Below the pieces are notes generated by a model. It was not told the DNA's origin, did no database searches, and was given only the letters and a program-made list of their open reading frames with translations. A DNA stretch of 64,000 nucleotides from Cenococcum geophilum 1.58 (Eukaryota; Ascomycota; Dothideomycetes; Gloniales; Gloniaceae), in contig KV748247.1 of assembly GCA_001692895.1 (NCBI GenBank), forward strand, positions 372,001 to 436,000, in the 5' to 3' direction. The position numbers and the translations under genes were made by a program. How positions within the stretch are numbered: position 1 is the first letter of the stretch; every line of letters begins with the position of its first letter. Shown here one piece after another: positions 25,794 through 37,440 of this stretch.

Positions 25794-25895
25794 AAACTGT
25801 TACGGACCCGTTAATCGCCTTTACGGACCACTACAAGACCCCTTAAACTGTTACGGACCCGCTAATCGATTTTACGGACCATTATAAGACCTCCT
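25794..25895 (+). repeat. Tandem duplication (2 x 51 bp) in the D leader
   Basis: AAACTGTTACGGACCCG occurs at 25,794 and again at 25,845, each followed by a closely similar 34 bases ending in the ACCA(C/T)(T/A)A(C/T)AAGACC type. It lies between the 5' LTR and the gag start. Confidence 0.75.
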
Positions 25896-26504
25896 CCACC
25901 CGCTATAAGCTACTACGACCCGCCACAGCTTATATAGATATACAACGCTATATAATATGGCAGATATAAGCAAGCAAATCAGCGAAGGTTAAAAGAAGTG
26001 GAGCTAAGGAGTCAACCTTACGTCTACGGACGACGTCAACGACTATATTAATTTTAAAATCCTTAAATACGGATACTATAAGCTTCTAAATGACGACCTA
26101 TGGGAGTAATATAAGGAAGACTTTACGGACTTTACGGAAGCTATTTTTAAGACTTGTAACCCTACTGCTATCCGTAACCTACGAACCCTTTTACGTCACC
26201 AAGGTGTATGGGTTAAAAAAGATAAACGAGTTACTATTGTATAGTCCTTATACAACACAATATAGGAGGAGGACCAAATGGAATAAACTAAAGAGAAAAT
26301 CCTAGACCAGGTTAAAGCTACAAATAATCTCTCTGCTTCTCCCAAACTTAATAGTATCGCTAGCCTTATACCTAACCTACTTAACCAAATTCGTCCTATA
26401 AACCCAAGCGATTTCAGAATTAATCTTACGGGCTAAAGCACACCCAGTACCCAAGTTACGGACCATAATACCCCCGTAAACCAAAATACGGACTAAAACC
26501 CTTC

Positions 26505-26640
26505 CGTTAACAAAGCCACAGATCCGTAACCTGCCTAAGTCATAGATCCGCAAGCCATATATCCGTAAACCATATATCCGCAAGCTATATATCCGTAAGC
26601 TATAGATCCGCAAGTTATAGATCCGTAACGCACCTAAGTA
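26505..26640 (+). repeat. 15-bp minisatellite inside D gag
   Basis: About eight units resemble ATATATCCGCAAGC(C/T), with C/T and G/A variants. In the gag frame they encode a repeated Ile-(Tyr/Asp)-Pro-Gln-x peptide. The opposite strand also reads as a repeated open frame. Confidence 0.7.
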
Positions 26641-27118
26641 AAGACCTATAGTAAGGAACTAGCTAACCTGGCTAAGCTCTATACCGACGAATCTAAGTAT
26701 AGCGGTGAAAACAACAATTTTGACTTTAAACTAACCATCTTTACGGACCTTTGCTAAAAGGCTGATATTTCTAAATAAGAGTTTAGCCAAGCCTACTCTA
26801 CTATACTGCGCGGCCTAGCACTTAACTACTACTATACTAACCTTAAGAGTAACCCCCTTGGTGTTCCCTTTAATAAGCTATACAAAGCTACCTATAACTA
26901 CTTTAAAGGACCGGAATATAAGCGTGATATCCTTACCTAATAGAATGCAACTAAGCTATGGACTGTAATTCAGTGTGGTTTTCCATACTCTTATCGTCCA
27001 TCTTATCAATCCATTATTGATATGGATCTTATCGATATGGATTACAAATATTGTCCATACTCCCCCACTACTAGAAAAATTCTCAGCTTTTACCTTCCCT
27101 TTACCCTATTGTACAAAT

Positions 27119-29223
27119 ATGGATTCTGAAGTAGAATCGTCTCTTTTTGCGCCTTTAACTACCGTTAATTCGGCCTTAACTCGCCTAATAAGGACCCGCA
27201 CAGCCGTTGCAACATAGGCCTATGCTTGTACGGCGCTTGGCACGGAGCTAGAATATTTAGGTCGAAATTATATTCTCTACTGCATTCACTGTCTATAAGA
27301 ATTGCTATATAGTAGTTCAGTTACTAGTAATTTTTGAAAGTATCTTAATTTAAAACATCTGCTTTAGGTTAAAAAAGATACTAGCCTAATATAATTAGAG
27401 ATACTTAAAAAACTTTAGCAACTATACATTAAAGCAGAGTCTTTAGGTTAAACTATAGAAATAGATACCCAGGTCTTTTAAAAACGACTAGATTAGGATA
27501 TAATTAATAAGGCTTTAATCTCATTAATTGTTATACGAAATATTCCATTCCATATTATTAAATAGCCTAAATTTCATGCTTTTTGCTAAGTTCTTAATCC
27601 AGAATCGTCCGACTTTCTTATAATAGCACACTCTCAAATTATAAAAAAGATTAAACTATCCTGACAAGCTTATAAAGATGTTATACGAAAGAAACTTTAG
27701 TCGGCAATATTAAGTATTTATCTGTCGCTTAATATCTGGACCTCCCTAAATAGGCTCCTTCTTCTAGGAATCTACGCCCACTTTATTAATCGGGGTTAGG
27801 AGAAGTAATTAAAGGCCCTCCTTGCCCTTTGTACGGTAGCAAATTATAGCGAAGACGAGCAATTCGCTACTCTTCTCTTAGTCCTTAAGAACTACAGTAT
27901 TGTACGAAAGCTTGGGTCTATTGTTTATAATAATGCTAGTTTAAACGATACCCTTTGTCGTAAAGTAGAAGCCTATCTCTTAGAAGAGGAGGAGATTAAA
28001 TGGGATTTCATATATTGGCGGATCCGCTGTACTAGTTATATTATTAACTTAGCCGTATAAGCCTTCCTATTTTGCAGTTAAATTAAAATGGAATAACTTA
28101 AGTCGTATGATGAATAGGAAGGAAAAGGGGAGGTAGGGATAAAGAGGAAAAACGGGTAACCTTTTGGGTTATGGGACCACTTAGCAAGCTTTATAATATC
28201 GTTGTACATATTCGCAGTTCTGCTAGTCGTATAAAGGAGTTTAAGGATCTTATAGAGAGAATGATTCTACTTAATAACCGTATGAGATGGAATAGCTGGT
28301 TTTAAATGCTAGCTATAGCCGATTAAAAGGCAGGAGCTATTGACACCTATACTAAGAACCACTTTGCTACGCTTTAGGCAGACTATCTCTCCCTAAAGGA
28401 TTGGGAACAGCTTTGTACGACTAAGGAATTCCTTTAACTGTTCCACCGAGCAACTCTAGAGACTTAAGGAGATTATATAACAATCGATAGTATACTCTTT
28501 ACTATAGATATTCTTGTCCAGTACTTTAAAGCCGTACTTATAAGTAAACTTCCCACTAGATTGGATAATAGTAATACCGTACGGCAGTCTAAATATGCTT
28601 CTAATAAGGAGTTTAGCTCTCAGATTAAAAAGGGGTAGGAAACTTTTAATAAGTACTACAGCAAAACAGATGATTTACCCTTTTACGCCGCAGCCCTTAT
28701 TCTTCATCTAAACCATTATATAAAGTATATTAAGGCTAACTGGAAGCCAAAATGGGTAAAGCCTATATTAAAAAAGGTTAAAGGACTTTAGGAGTCCTAC
28801 CAGGAAAAGGCTCCTTCTCCCCTAATTTCTTTATCGTATAAAAAGAAACAACCTTAGGAGTAAGAGCTTAATGTATTTAATCAGATTGCTTAAAAGTTGG
28901 GGAAGTATACTCAACCGTAAAGTTAGGATAAGTTCTAAGACTATTATAATAGGGAACCGTACGATATTGGTAAGATGTCGGCCCTTAAATGGTGGTGTTA
29001 AGATTAACAGAGAAAACGTTGGCCAAGGTTATCGTATATGGCAATTGATATTCTCTTAATTCTAGCTATAAGTAATAAACTAGAGCGAGTTTTTTCAGGG
29101 GTACGTCGTACGGTATTATAGGAAAGGGCGTAGATAGGAGCCGAAAACCTTAAGAGAGTAGAGTGTTTAAAGCATTAGAAACGAAGTGGTATTTTAAACG
29201 AAAAACTTAAGATAATAACTTAA
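27119..29223 (+). pseudogene. hAT transposase remnant
   Basis: ATG at 27,119 starts MDSEVESSLFAPL. A Cys pair (LYCIHC) near 27,278-27,295 may be the end of a BED-type zinc finger. The central catalytic region reads SIYLSLNIWTSLN near 27,715-27,750, then DEQFATLLLVLKNYSIVRKLGSI-like sequence and a RCTSYIINL motif near 28,027-28,055, where the family normally has RCxxHxxNL. The C-terminal dimerisation region lies at about 29,030-29,215 (SNKLERVFSGVRRT, IGAENLKRVECLKH). The stop is TAA at 29,221. In-frame stops at Gln/Trp sites make it dead; about 700 residues were encoded. Confidence 0.88.
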
Positions 29224-29233
29224 ATAGACTATC

Positions 29234-29315
29234 CAATATCCGCAATATCCGCAATATCTGCAATATCCGCAATATCCGTAATGTCTACAATATCTACAAT
29301 ATCTATAATATCCGC
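29234..29315 (+). repeat. 9-bp tandem repeat in the hAT 3' region
   Basis: About nine units of CAATATCCG, with variants CAATATCTG, TAATGTCTA and CAATATCTA, follow the transposase stop. The variants differ by C/T and G/A changes. Such subterminal repeats can be transposase-binding sites in hAT elements; that role here is inference. Confidence 0.75.
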
Positions 29316-30050
29316 TGAATTCTGCTAAGTCCGCCAAATTCTGCCAGAACCGTAATCTGCCCTATACATAGCGCGACTCCTGTTAACCTAGCAACTATAT
29401 ACCCCTTTCGTTATAAGGTCTGTGCGGAAATTAAACAGATAGACGTATGTATTATAATTCTAAGGAGTATGGACTAGCGTATAGATATAGAGAGGTATGG
29501 ACTAGTCCATATCGATAATAGATTGCAGCCTAATCTATTTATGGAAAACCACACTGCCGTAATTAATAAGAACACTGAAAAATCAACTATAGAGTGCCTA
29601 CAAATTCTTATTAAAGACCTCCGGCACCTATAGTACGGCCTTAACGCTAAGCTTTAAACAGACAACTTCCTATATAACAAACTTATTACGGCCTGCTAGG
29701 AAGTAGAGCCCTATAAGTACGCCTGTTATAAGCCTGTAGATACCTTAGCTGGCCTTATTAATGATTTACGCTCCTCTATTATAACGTACGAAGTCTTAAA
29801 CCCACTAGGTAGCACTTAAGCCTTTACTGCAGATATTTAATATCCGTAAACAGACTTAGACGTCTACTTTATAGACCGCCGCTACCGCTAGTAGTACCCG
29901 TATCGACCAGGCCCTACCCGTAACCCCTATAATAACTCCTATACGAAAACATACCCCCGTAAATAAACTAGCTAGAAGTGCTTTGTGTGCGGTAAGGAAG
30001 GATATTAGTCTATAAGGTATACCTAGGAAGAACGTAACAAGTTTAAGAAG

Positions 30051-33000
30051 AGATTTGACAATTGGATTAACTAGTTTATCTTAGACTATAAAGGAGAGGA
30101 AGTAGAGGAGTCCCTTAACGAGTTAATAGAAGCCCTTATAATTAACTTTAACTTAGATACTTAGGAACAGGAGACCTTAGAAACGTTCCTAACTACTTAC
30201 AGACCTTTTACGGATAACTAAGCCTTTAATATTACGACCGTATTAGCCGACCGTTCCTTTATACACTTAGTTACGCCTAAAAACTATTCTGCAAGCACCC
30301 CCGTTATAGATATTACAAATTATAAGCAAGACCTATTTGCATATATTACTACAGAACGCTATACCCCTAAGGAATTCTATGGTGTTATAATCGATATAGG
30401 TGCCTCTAAGAAGTCTACCGTAGGTTATGGACAATACCTTATATATAAGACCACTATAAATAATAATACGGACATTGATACTATATAAACTGGGGCCGTA
30501 AACATCTAATTCGGTATTAGCTTAACCGCATTAATTGGATTAGTTAAAGTTAAGACTCCAATTGGCCCAGTTAACTTCTATATAGTAAAAGCGGATACCC
30601 CTTTCCTACTCTGCCTTACGGATATAGATAGGTTATAGGTCTACTACAACAACGTTACGGACACCTTAATTGGCCCCGCAACTGCCCTAGGAAGTAAGCA
30701 TATTACCCTGCTAATTATACGACAATTTGGACACCCGTTCCTTATATAGGGAGAGACTCTACGGACCTATATTTAGGAATCTTTTAACTATAACCCGTGC
30801 TACCTTACTAGTACTAAAATCCACTGCCTATACCGCCGTTTCGGCTACCTGTTAGCCGAAAAGCTATATAGAGTCCTTAAACGCTCTAGATACGATAACG
30901 TTAATAGGAAGGTAATTAACCACCTAACTAAATACTGCTCCTACTGCCAGAAATACGGACGTTCCCTAGGCCGATTTAAGTTTACCCTTTATAAGGATCT
31001 TAACTTTAACTACTTAGTATACGTAGATATTATGTATATTAACGGCAGCCTAGTACTATATATAATCGATAAGGTAACCCGTTATTAAGCCGCCCGTTAG
31101 TTATAAAATATATCCATAAAGTATACTTGGGATATTTTACGGACCTGCTGGATTGATATATATGTCGGACCCCCGTAGTATATCACCTACGACGCTAGTA
31201 GGAACTTTATTAGCAAGGAATTCTAGTAGTATGCTACGGCTATAGCTATATTAACAAAAGCCGTTCTAGTTAAGGCGTATTAGTCCGTTAGGCTTATTAA
31301 GCGAGCTTACCTAGCCTTATAGAGAGCTTACTAGATTATTATGGACGAATATAAGGACATCTAAAAGGAACTAGCTCTATAGATGGCCGTAAAAGCCATT
31401 AATAATACTACTGGCCCGGACGGACTAGTACCTACCCTCTTGGTCTACGGAGCCTACCTAAGGATAAGTAAACTAGATCCTTCTGCCCTGTCTATTATAG
31501 AACGAGCAGCTGTAATACGGAAGGTAATGGCCGAAATAGTTAAATTACGGGCTAAACAAACTGTTAATAACGCCCTATATTACCGTAATAGACTTAATAT
31601 AACCTTAGTATATAACCTCCCGCTTAACTCTAAAGTCCTTATATGGCGTAAAAGCGGTAGCTAGAATAGACCCTATTGTCTACTAGCCGTAGAAAACGAG
31701 ACGTGCTGCGTATAGCTTCCTAGTAGGCTAACTAGCTTTAGAAGCACATCTATAAAACCCTACTTTTGACCTAAAGACACCTATAACGTTGAGCTAGATA
31801 AACTAGGAGCACCTACCGAACTAAACAAAATAGAAGCACCCCTACTTACTCTAGAAGTCCCCTAGGAACCTACTAAACTTACTAAACCTGCTATAAAGCG
31901 TGGTTAAGGACGCCTCTGAAAGTACCCCGTAACTAAGAACACTATAATAAAGAATTACCTAATTTCCGCAGGAATATCCGCAAGGCAATCTCCGCCTACG
32001 GATATATTAGTTCTAATATAGGAAACCCCTTTTACGGACTTATAACGCAAAGAGATTAACGGACTACTTAAAAAGGGCGTCTTTGCGGTTATAATGGAGA
32101 GAGACGTTCCGTAAGGCGTCCGTATATTTAACTCGCGCTTTATTAACGAAATTAAGCACCCTAGTACTGATAAAGTCTTTAAAAAGTTAAGGCTTATTAT
32201 ATAAGCTTATAACGACTAGGGGAAGGACTTAGTTCTTACACAATCGCCTATAATTTAATGGGTTAGTTAACGGATTATACTTACGCTTACGCCTGGACTA
32301 TAGTAAACTAAACCTATAGCCCTTTACTTATGGGACATCTCACAAGCCTATATATAGTCGAATATCTACCTAAGTAGGGATATCTTTATACGGCTACCGC
32401 TCGAGCTTAATCTATAACTAGGAATAATCTTATGGGTTATAAAACCTCTCTACGGAGTACCGGAAGCTAGAAACTACTAGTTTAAGACGTACTACTAGTA
32501 TTACGTTAGTAAGCTTAAAATAGAATAGTTGACCTACGACCCCTGCCTCCTATATAGCCCATTAAACGGCCTTAGTATTGTTAGGCTCTAAATAGACGAT
32601 ACCCTCTTCTTAGCAGACTAGATCTTTATAAATGCTAAAGAAACTAAACTATAAAAGGCTAAGTTCTTGGTAAAGCCGTAAGAGCAGTTAACTAAATAGG
32701 CTCCAATTAAGTTTAATGGAGGCTTAATTATATAAAAGGGCAACTTAATCTAACTAACCTAGGAACGCCAAGCTTAAAACCTAAAGCTTATTATAGCAAA
32801 GCCTACGGACCTTACTAGTTCCTGCGGAGAGACCTATAAGACCGTAAATACGAAGGACTAATACGCTGCATAGCGTATAAGAGGCGCCTATATTACTATA
32901 GTCTGCTAACCCAAATCTGCCTACGACTTGTCCTTTACGGCCCAGGTAGTAGATCTGTAAGAAGAAAATATTAAGTAGCTTAATAAGCGCATTTAGTGGC

Positions 33001-33563
33001 AAATTAACAATGCAGTAAGGGGACTTACTTTCGTACTACTAGACCTAAGTTCCCTTAGCTTACTGGCATTTACGGACGCCTCCTTTGCTAATAATAGGGA
33101 CCTATTATTACAAATCGGCTTTGTAATTATACTTACAGATTATAATTAGGACGTAAATATACTATATTAGTCTTTAATTAAGTGCAAATAAGTAACCCGC
33201 AGTGTACTAGCTTCTAAACTATATATACTAGCTTATGGTTTTAATATAGCAGCCGCAATCAAATTAACAGTCTAAAAGATTCTATAACTGGAGCAGTTAC
33301 CCCTAGTTTTGTGCACCGATTTAAAGTCCCTCTATGACTGCCTAGTTAAACTAGGTATAATATAAGAGAAGAGGCTTATGGTCAACCTAATGTGCTTACG
33401 TCAGGCCTACGAACGACGTGAAATTGCGGAGGTTAAATGGATCAGCGGTGGAAACAACTTAGTAGACGCCATGACTAAGGCAAAGCCGTGTTAAGCCCTT
33501 AAAACCCTAATTGACACAAATAAGCTTAACCTAGAAGTTATAGAATGGGTGGAACGAGACTGA
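30051..33563 (+). pseudogene. D pol remnant: protease, integrase, RT, RNase H
   Basis: Protease motif VIIDIGASKK lies near 30,384-30,413. Integrase has CLYRRFGYLLAEKL and YCSYCQKYG near 30,820-30,960, VDIMYI near 31,024-31,041, ITYDASRNFISKEF near 31,180-31,226, and a well-preserved C-terminal part at 31,383-31,664. RT spans about 32,030-32,720, including PLYGVPEA near 32,448-32,470 and an active site IDDTLFLAD near 32,590-32,616 that keeps both Asp. RNase H lies at about 33,060-33,500, ending ISGGNNLVDAMTKAKP near 33,441-33,488. The stop TGA at 33,561 is probably native. Scattered TAA/TAG codons inactivate it. Confidence 0.9.
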
Positions 33564-33782
33564 CGGAGCATCTACGGAACGTCTACGGCCCGTCAAAAGG
33601 CCGTACGATTCATTTTACGGACCGTAAGTAGGACTTACGGCTAGCTTGGGGCACCGTTTGGAAGGCAGCCCAGAAGGCACCTCGGGAGGAGTTTCCTATG
33701 TATTTTCTTTTGTGTTCTATGGTTCTATTGAAGTAATTACGGAGACTATATACAAGTGGCTTTATTTTTCAAGTACCGCTAG

Positions 33783-34053
33783 TGTATAATTACAGCACCT
33801 GTCGTACCTAGTGCGTGCCCACGCGTTCGGTACGCTAGGTACGCGTTTACGCGTTCGGTGCACTAACTACTCGCTTACGTGTCTGGTGCACTTATAAAGC
33901 ACTAACTAATTAGGGGGAGGACGTATTAGTATATAGACTACGTAGTCTGCTTTATATAATCGACAGTTACCATTATCTAAAAGAGCATACAATACTATAT
34001 GTATTTCGTGCCCCTAGATCTGACTCACTCGTGCTATTAAATTAGTACGAATA
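33783..34053 (+). repeat. D 3' LTR (271 bp)
   Basis: It pairs base for base in length with 25,249-25,519. It ends AGTACGAATA, where the final CA has become TA. Confidence 0.95.
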
Positions 34054-34980
34054 CTTAGTAAAAGATATCGCTAAAATCTATATTAAAGAAGTGCTTATAA
34101 AACATAGAGCACTAAGAAAAATTATATTAGATAGAGATTTAAGATTTATAATAGTATTTTAAAAGGTATTTTTAGTGGAATAAGGAGTTAAAGTAGTAAC
34201 TTTTACTATATATTATCCGTAAATGGACGGATAAACGGAAAGATTAAATTAGACGCTAGAATAGTATCTAAGATATTATATTAATTATACACAAAATAAT
34301 TAGGTATTATTATTACTAGTTATATAGTTAATATATAATATAACACTATAAGAAGAAATAGGCATATTACTATTTAAGGCAAATCATAGATATAAGCTAA
34401 GGATATTATTATTACTATAATAAGTAAAGAAAATAAGTAGTATAGCTAAAGAANGAATAAAGACACTAATAAATCTTTATACAGACCTTATAGAATTAGC
34501 GAAAAAGGTATAAAAAAGAATAAAAAGGTATTATAACGCTAGGAGATCTAAGGGACTAGATCTTAAGAAGAGGGATAAAGTATAGCTACTATATAAAAAT
34601 TTCAAGAGTGAACAACTAAGTAAAAAATTAGACTATATTAAATAAGGACCTTTTAAGATTATATAAAGGATCTTACTAGTTATATTTAAGTTAAATCTAC
34701 TAGCTAAAATAAAAATCTACCCTATATAGTATATTGTAATACTAGAGTTAGTATATAGGAATATTAAGCCGCTAATCTATAAAGCAGACATGTATATAGG
34801 ATAAAAGGAAGACAAATAGTAAGTTTCTAAGATTATTAGTTATAAGGACATTAACAACAAAACGTAGTATAAGGTTAAGTAGATAGGCTATAATAAGACT
34901 ACCTAGGAACTATTATAAAATTTAAAAAACGCTATAGGAAAGGTATAGGAGTATTAGAGGAAAATAGATTAGGTAATATT

Positions 34981-35394
34981 AAAAGGAGGTAAAGATAAAG
35001 AGATTAGTTAAAGGTAATAGACAAGCTAAATTATTTAAGGGATCTACTACTAGCATATAAGCTATTTCTACCTCTTCTTAATTCGAGTCTTTTTTAGCCT
35101 CCTTAGTCTTAAGTTTAAATAGACCTTACTCTACTAAACATAGCTTTTTTAAGCACACCTTTTTACAACCCTTTATTAGATGGCTTAGGCGAATATAAGT
35201 ATTTAGTTAAGCTTTTAAAGCCTAAGACGCCTTATTAAAACAACACTAAACCTTTATAAGGGCCTTGGCTAGCTTACTCTTTAATCTTTTAGCTACTACT
35301 AATACGTATAACCCTAGGATAGATTAGATAAGAAACTTAATAAATATAAAGGATAATAAAACGCGTATACTTAGCGTTAGAAATAGATTAAATA
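34981..35394 (+). other. A4 sequence after the chromodomain, no gene recognised
   Basis: It is homologous to A1 at about 2,780-3,190 and to the reverse of A3. It is an AT-rich, frame-broken stretch that ends at the E insertion point. Confidence 0.5.
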
Positions 35395-35609
35395 TATAAG
35401 GGATATTATTGCGAACACCTTAAAATGCCCTTAGGACAACCCCCAGACACCCCTTAAATAATTACTAGTTACGTACTAGAGGCACGTACCTATAGTATAT
35501 AGTCTTTATAATCCTAGAGGCCTTACCTCCTTAAAGATTCGTCTTTTTCACCAATTTATTCTATTTCAATTGTGTTCTTATAGCCCCCTATCTATAAAGT
35601 CCCCTTATA
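35395..35609 (+). repeat. E 5' LTR (215 bp)
   Basis: It starts TATAAGGGATATTATTGCG and ends CCCCTTATA. A TTAAAGATTCGTCTTT box near 35,532-35,547 corresponds to the conserved LTR box of B. AAATCCTT follows directly after the LTR, as in B. Confidence 0.92.
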
Positions 35610-35723
35610 TTTAAATCCTTCCTACTCTTTTTTAGAAGGGTAGTCGGCTTTAAAGACCAGATTATTTATTTATATTTTTTATTCACAACTACTATTCTCC
35701 TTTAAAATCTTATAATAACCTAA

Positions 35724-37440
35724 ATGGAAACTCTATGGATACTTTATAGAAAGCCGTCGCGCAAAGGTAGGAAGGTCCCTCTAATAGTAAAAATTGCGAC
35801 AATATAACCCTTTAGGTAAGACGGCTAAATAAGCCCTAATACCTAGATGCTTTAGGAGATTAAAGACTCTTATATACCTATAGTTACCGCTAAAGAAAAT
35901 GTAGATACCCTCTATAACGGTTATAACGCTACTAAAAAGTAGCTAGAACCCCTCTAGCCCCACCTAAGCTAATTAAAAGATTAAGCGCTAGAGGCGACTT
36001 TAAGATCTTCCCCTAAGCTAGAAATACTAAAGGAATATGCTAATATATTTAACTAGGGAACTAACCAGAACCCTCCCGGAAGACTATTAGCCTATAATTA
36101 GTATAGTGGCGGTATATAGACTGCTTATAAGCTAAGCGGGCCTACCCCTTTAAGTAATCTAAACTAATTACTAACTTAAGACTTAAGCCTTATAGGTAAA
36201 TCTACACTAGCTATTAGTACTAATACTACCTCTATAGCTAGAGCTTCCCTAAAGCTAAGGCTAAAAAGTTAAGAGCCCTAAACTAATGTTCTTTAAGATA
36301 GATATTAGGAAGCTGCCGTAAGGCTCTTAGAAGCTATATAGGAAGGAGCCACTAATAAATATATTAGAAACCTTTAGGGGTAGGTTTAAATCTAGTAGAG
36401 CTTAATCTAGGCTAGATAAAATCTTTTATAACCTAGCTAAGGCTAAGGACTTCTTAGGAGCTACCTAGTACCTACTTAAGGTATAGAAGACATAGAGAGT
36501 TATCTACGCTATAAATAAAAAAAGGATATAAACTAATTAGCTAAGGCCTTTAGTAGTTTAGAACTTCGCTATAAACCTAACGCCTAGTAGTTAGAAAATT
36601 GGGTTTATATAGTAGACAACTTCTTTAAGATACTAATAATACGAGATAATATTAAAGAGCGTATACGCTAGATTATTAGCAAGATTAAAGACCAATTACT
36701 AAACTAGATCGCACTTAATTAGCTTAATAAAGAGCAAATTACTATATAGCCACAGCTATAAACCTTCCTAAAGAAATAAACTTAAGATCTATATATCGTA
36801 TAATATGATAATATAGAGCTATTCTAGAATGGGATATAGCTTAACCGCCACGACTTCCGCTAGTTTATAAACTTTATAAAAACTAATGCTTAATAGATAG
36901 ATCTAAAGCCCTTTAAAAATAAAGACGGTAGTATTTATAAAAAGGAGAAGATTAGGTTTATCTAGGCTAGAATTAAGCTAGTAATTTATAACGAAATAAA
37001 GCGCGTGGGAGCCCTATTGCAGATTACTATATATACGGATTTTGAACGAGCGGTCCTAAATGCTAAAGATATGGTAAGGAACTAGACCTCTTCTAGTAGG
37101 AAGCTAGAGGGTTACTAAAAGTATAGGTACTTTAGTAGTAATATAGGGCAGATCTAACCTTTAAAGAAGCCGTTTTTAAAGAGAACTTTAAAAGGGTTAA
37201 AGTTAGGGACCTTAAATAATGGGAAAGACTTCTAGGGCTAACCTAATACCCGTCTGGCACCTTTACAGAAATACTTTAAAAAGTTAAAAGAAAACTCTAG
37301 AGGTAGATCTTATTAGAAAAACAAGTAGGGTAATAACCGCACTAACGATCTAAAAAAAGAAAAGCCCTAGTTATAGACCTATTTTAGCTATAATTAGGGC
37401 AAGATATAAAAGGAAAGACTCCGTATTACTATTAAGCTAG
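35724..37440 (+). pseudogene. E gag remnant
   Basis: ATG at 35,724 begins METLWILYRKPSRKGRKVPL. The frame runs with stops and at least one frame change to about 37,430. A Cys-derived YFSYN.GKI.KERLR segment near 37,378-37,420 sits where the CCHC knuckle should be, with Cys changed to Tyr. Domain assignment rests on position between the LTR and the protease and on similarity in layout to B. Confidence 0.65.

Larger units (their letters stand above)
26971..29556 (+). mobile_element. hAT-superfamily DNA transposon, 2.59 kb, nested in D gag
   Basis: Terminal inverted repeats begin CAGTGTGGTTTTCCATA and end with its reverse complement (right end ATGGAAAACCACACTG). The 8-bp target duplication is CTGTAATT (26,963-26,970) and CCGTAATT (29,557-29,564); the single difference is a C/T transition. 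Eight-base duplications and CAGTG-like ends are hAT hallmarks. Subterminal GATATGGAT-type words occur near both ends. Removing the element rejoins D gag. Confidence 0.93.
25957..30050 (+). pseudogene. D gag remnant, split by hAT, with CCHC-type knuckle
   Basis: ATG at 25,957 begins MADISKQISEG. The frame continues with TAA/TAG interruptions to 26,970, then resumes after the hAT element at 29,557 or 29,565. Near 26,505-26,640 is a run of 15-bp units giving repeated (A/T)IYPQ and IDPQ peptides. After the hAT comes a region with TYPRK, then a knuckle KCFVCGKEGY near 29,977-30,008. Copia Gag packages the RNA in cytoplasmic particles. The gene is broken by nonsense codons and by the insertion. Confidence 0.82.
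25249..34053 (+). mobile_element. D: complete Ty1/copia element (8.8 kb with inner hAT)
   Basis: Two 271-bp LTRs and a perfect 5-bp duplication CTTAG (25,244-25,248 and 34,054-34,058) mark its ends. Gag, protease, integrase, RT and RNase H occur in copia order (integrase before RT). The hAT insertion at 26,971-29,556 splits gag; without it D is about 6.2 kb. The LTRs differ at about 14 positions, all transitions. The reading frame is much better preserved than in the chromoviruses, so D is a comparatively young layer. Confidence 0.95.
24861..34980 (+). pseudogene. A4 integrase and chromodomain, split by element D
   Basis: The zinc-binding region and first catalytic part of the integrase lie at 24,890-25,248. 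The rest lies at 34,054-34,470, followed by the C-terminal region and the chromodomain near 34,830-34,960 (YKVK.IGYNKTT). The halves join in frame when D and one copy of CTTAG are removed. One ambiguous base (N) is at about 34,454. Stops at Gln/Trp positions are abundant. Confidence 0.82.

Noticed and set aside
31383-31664. 93-codon open frame
   Set aside because: It is the C-terminal part of the D integrase, in frame with the rest of the broken pol.
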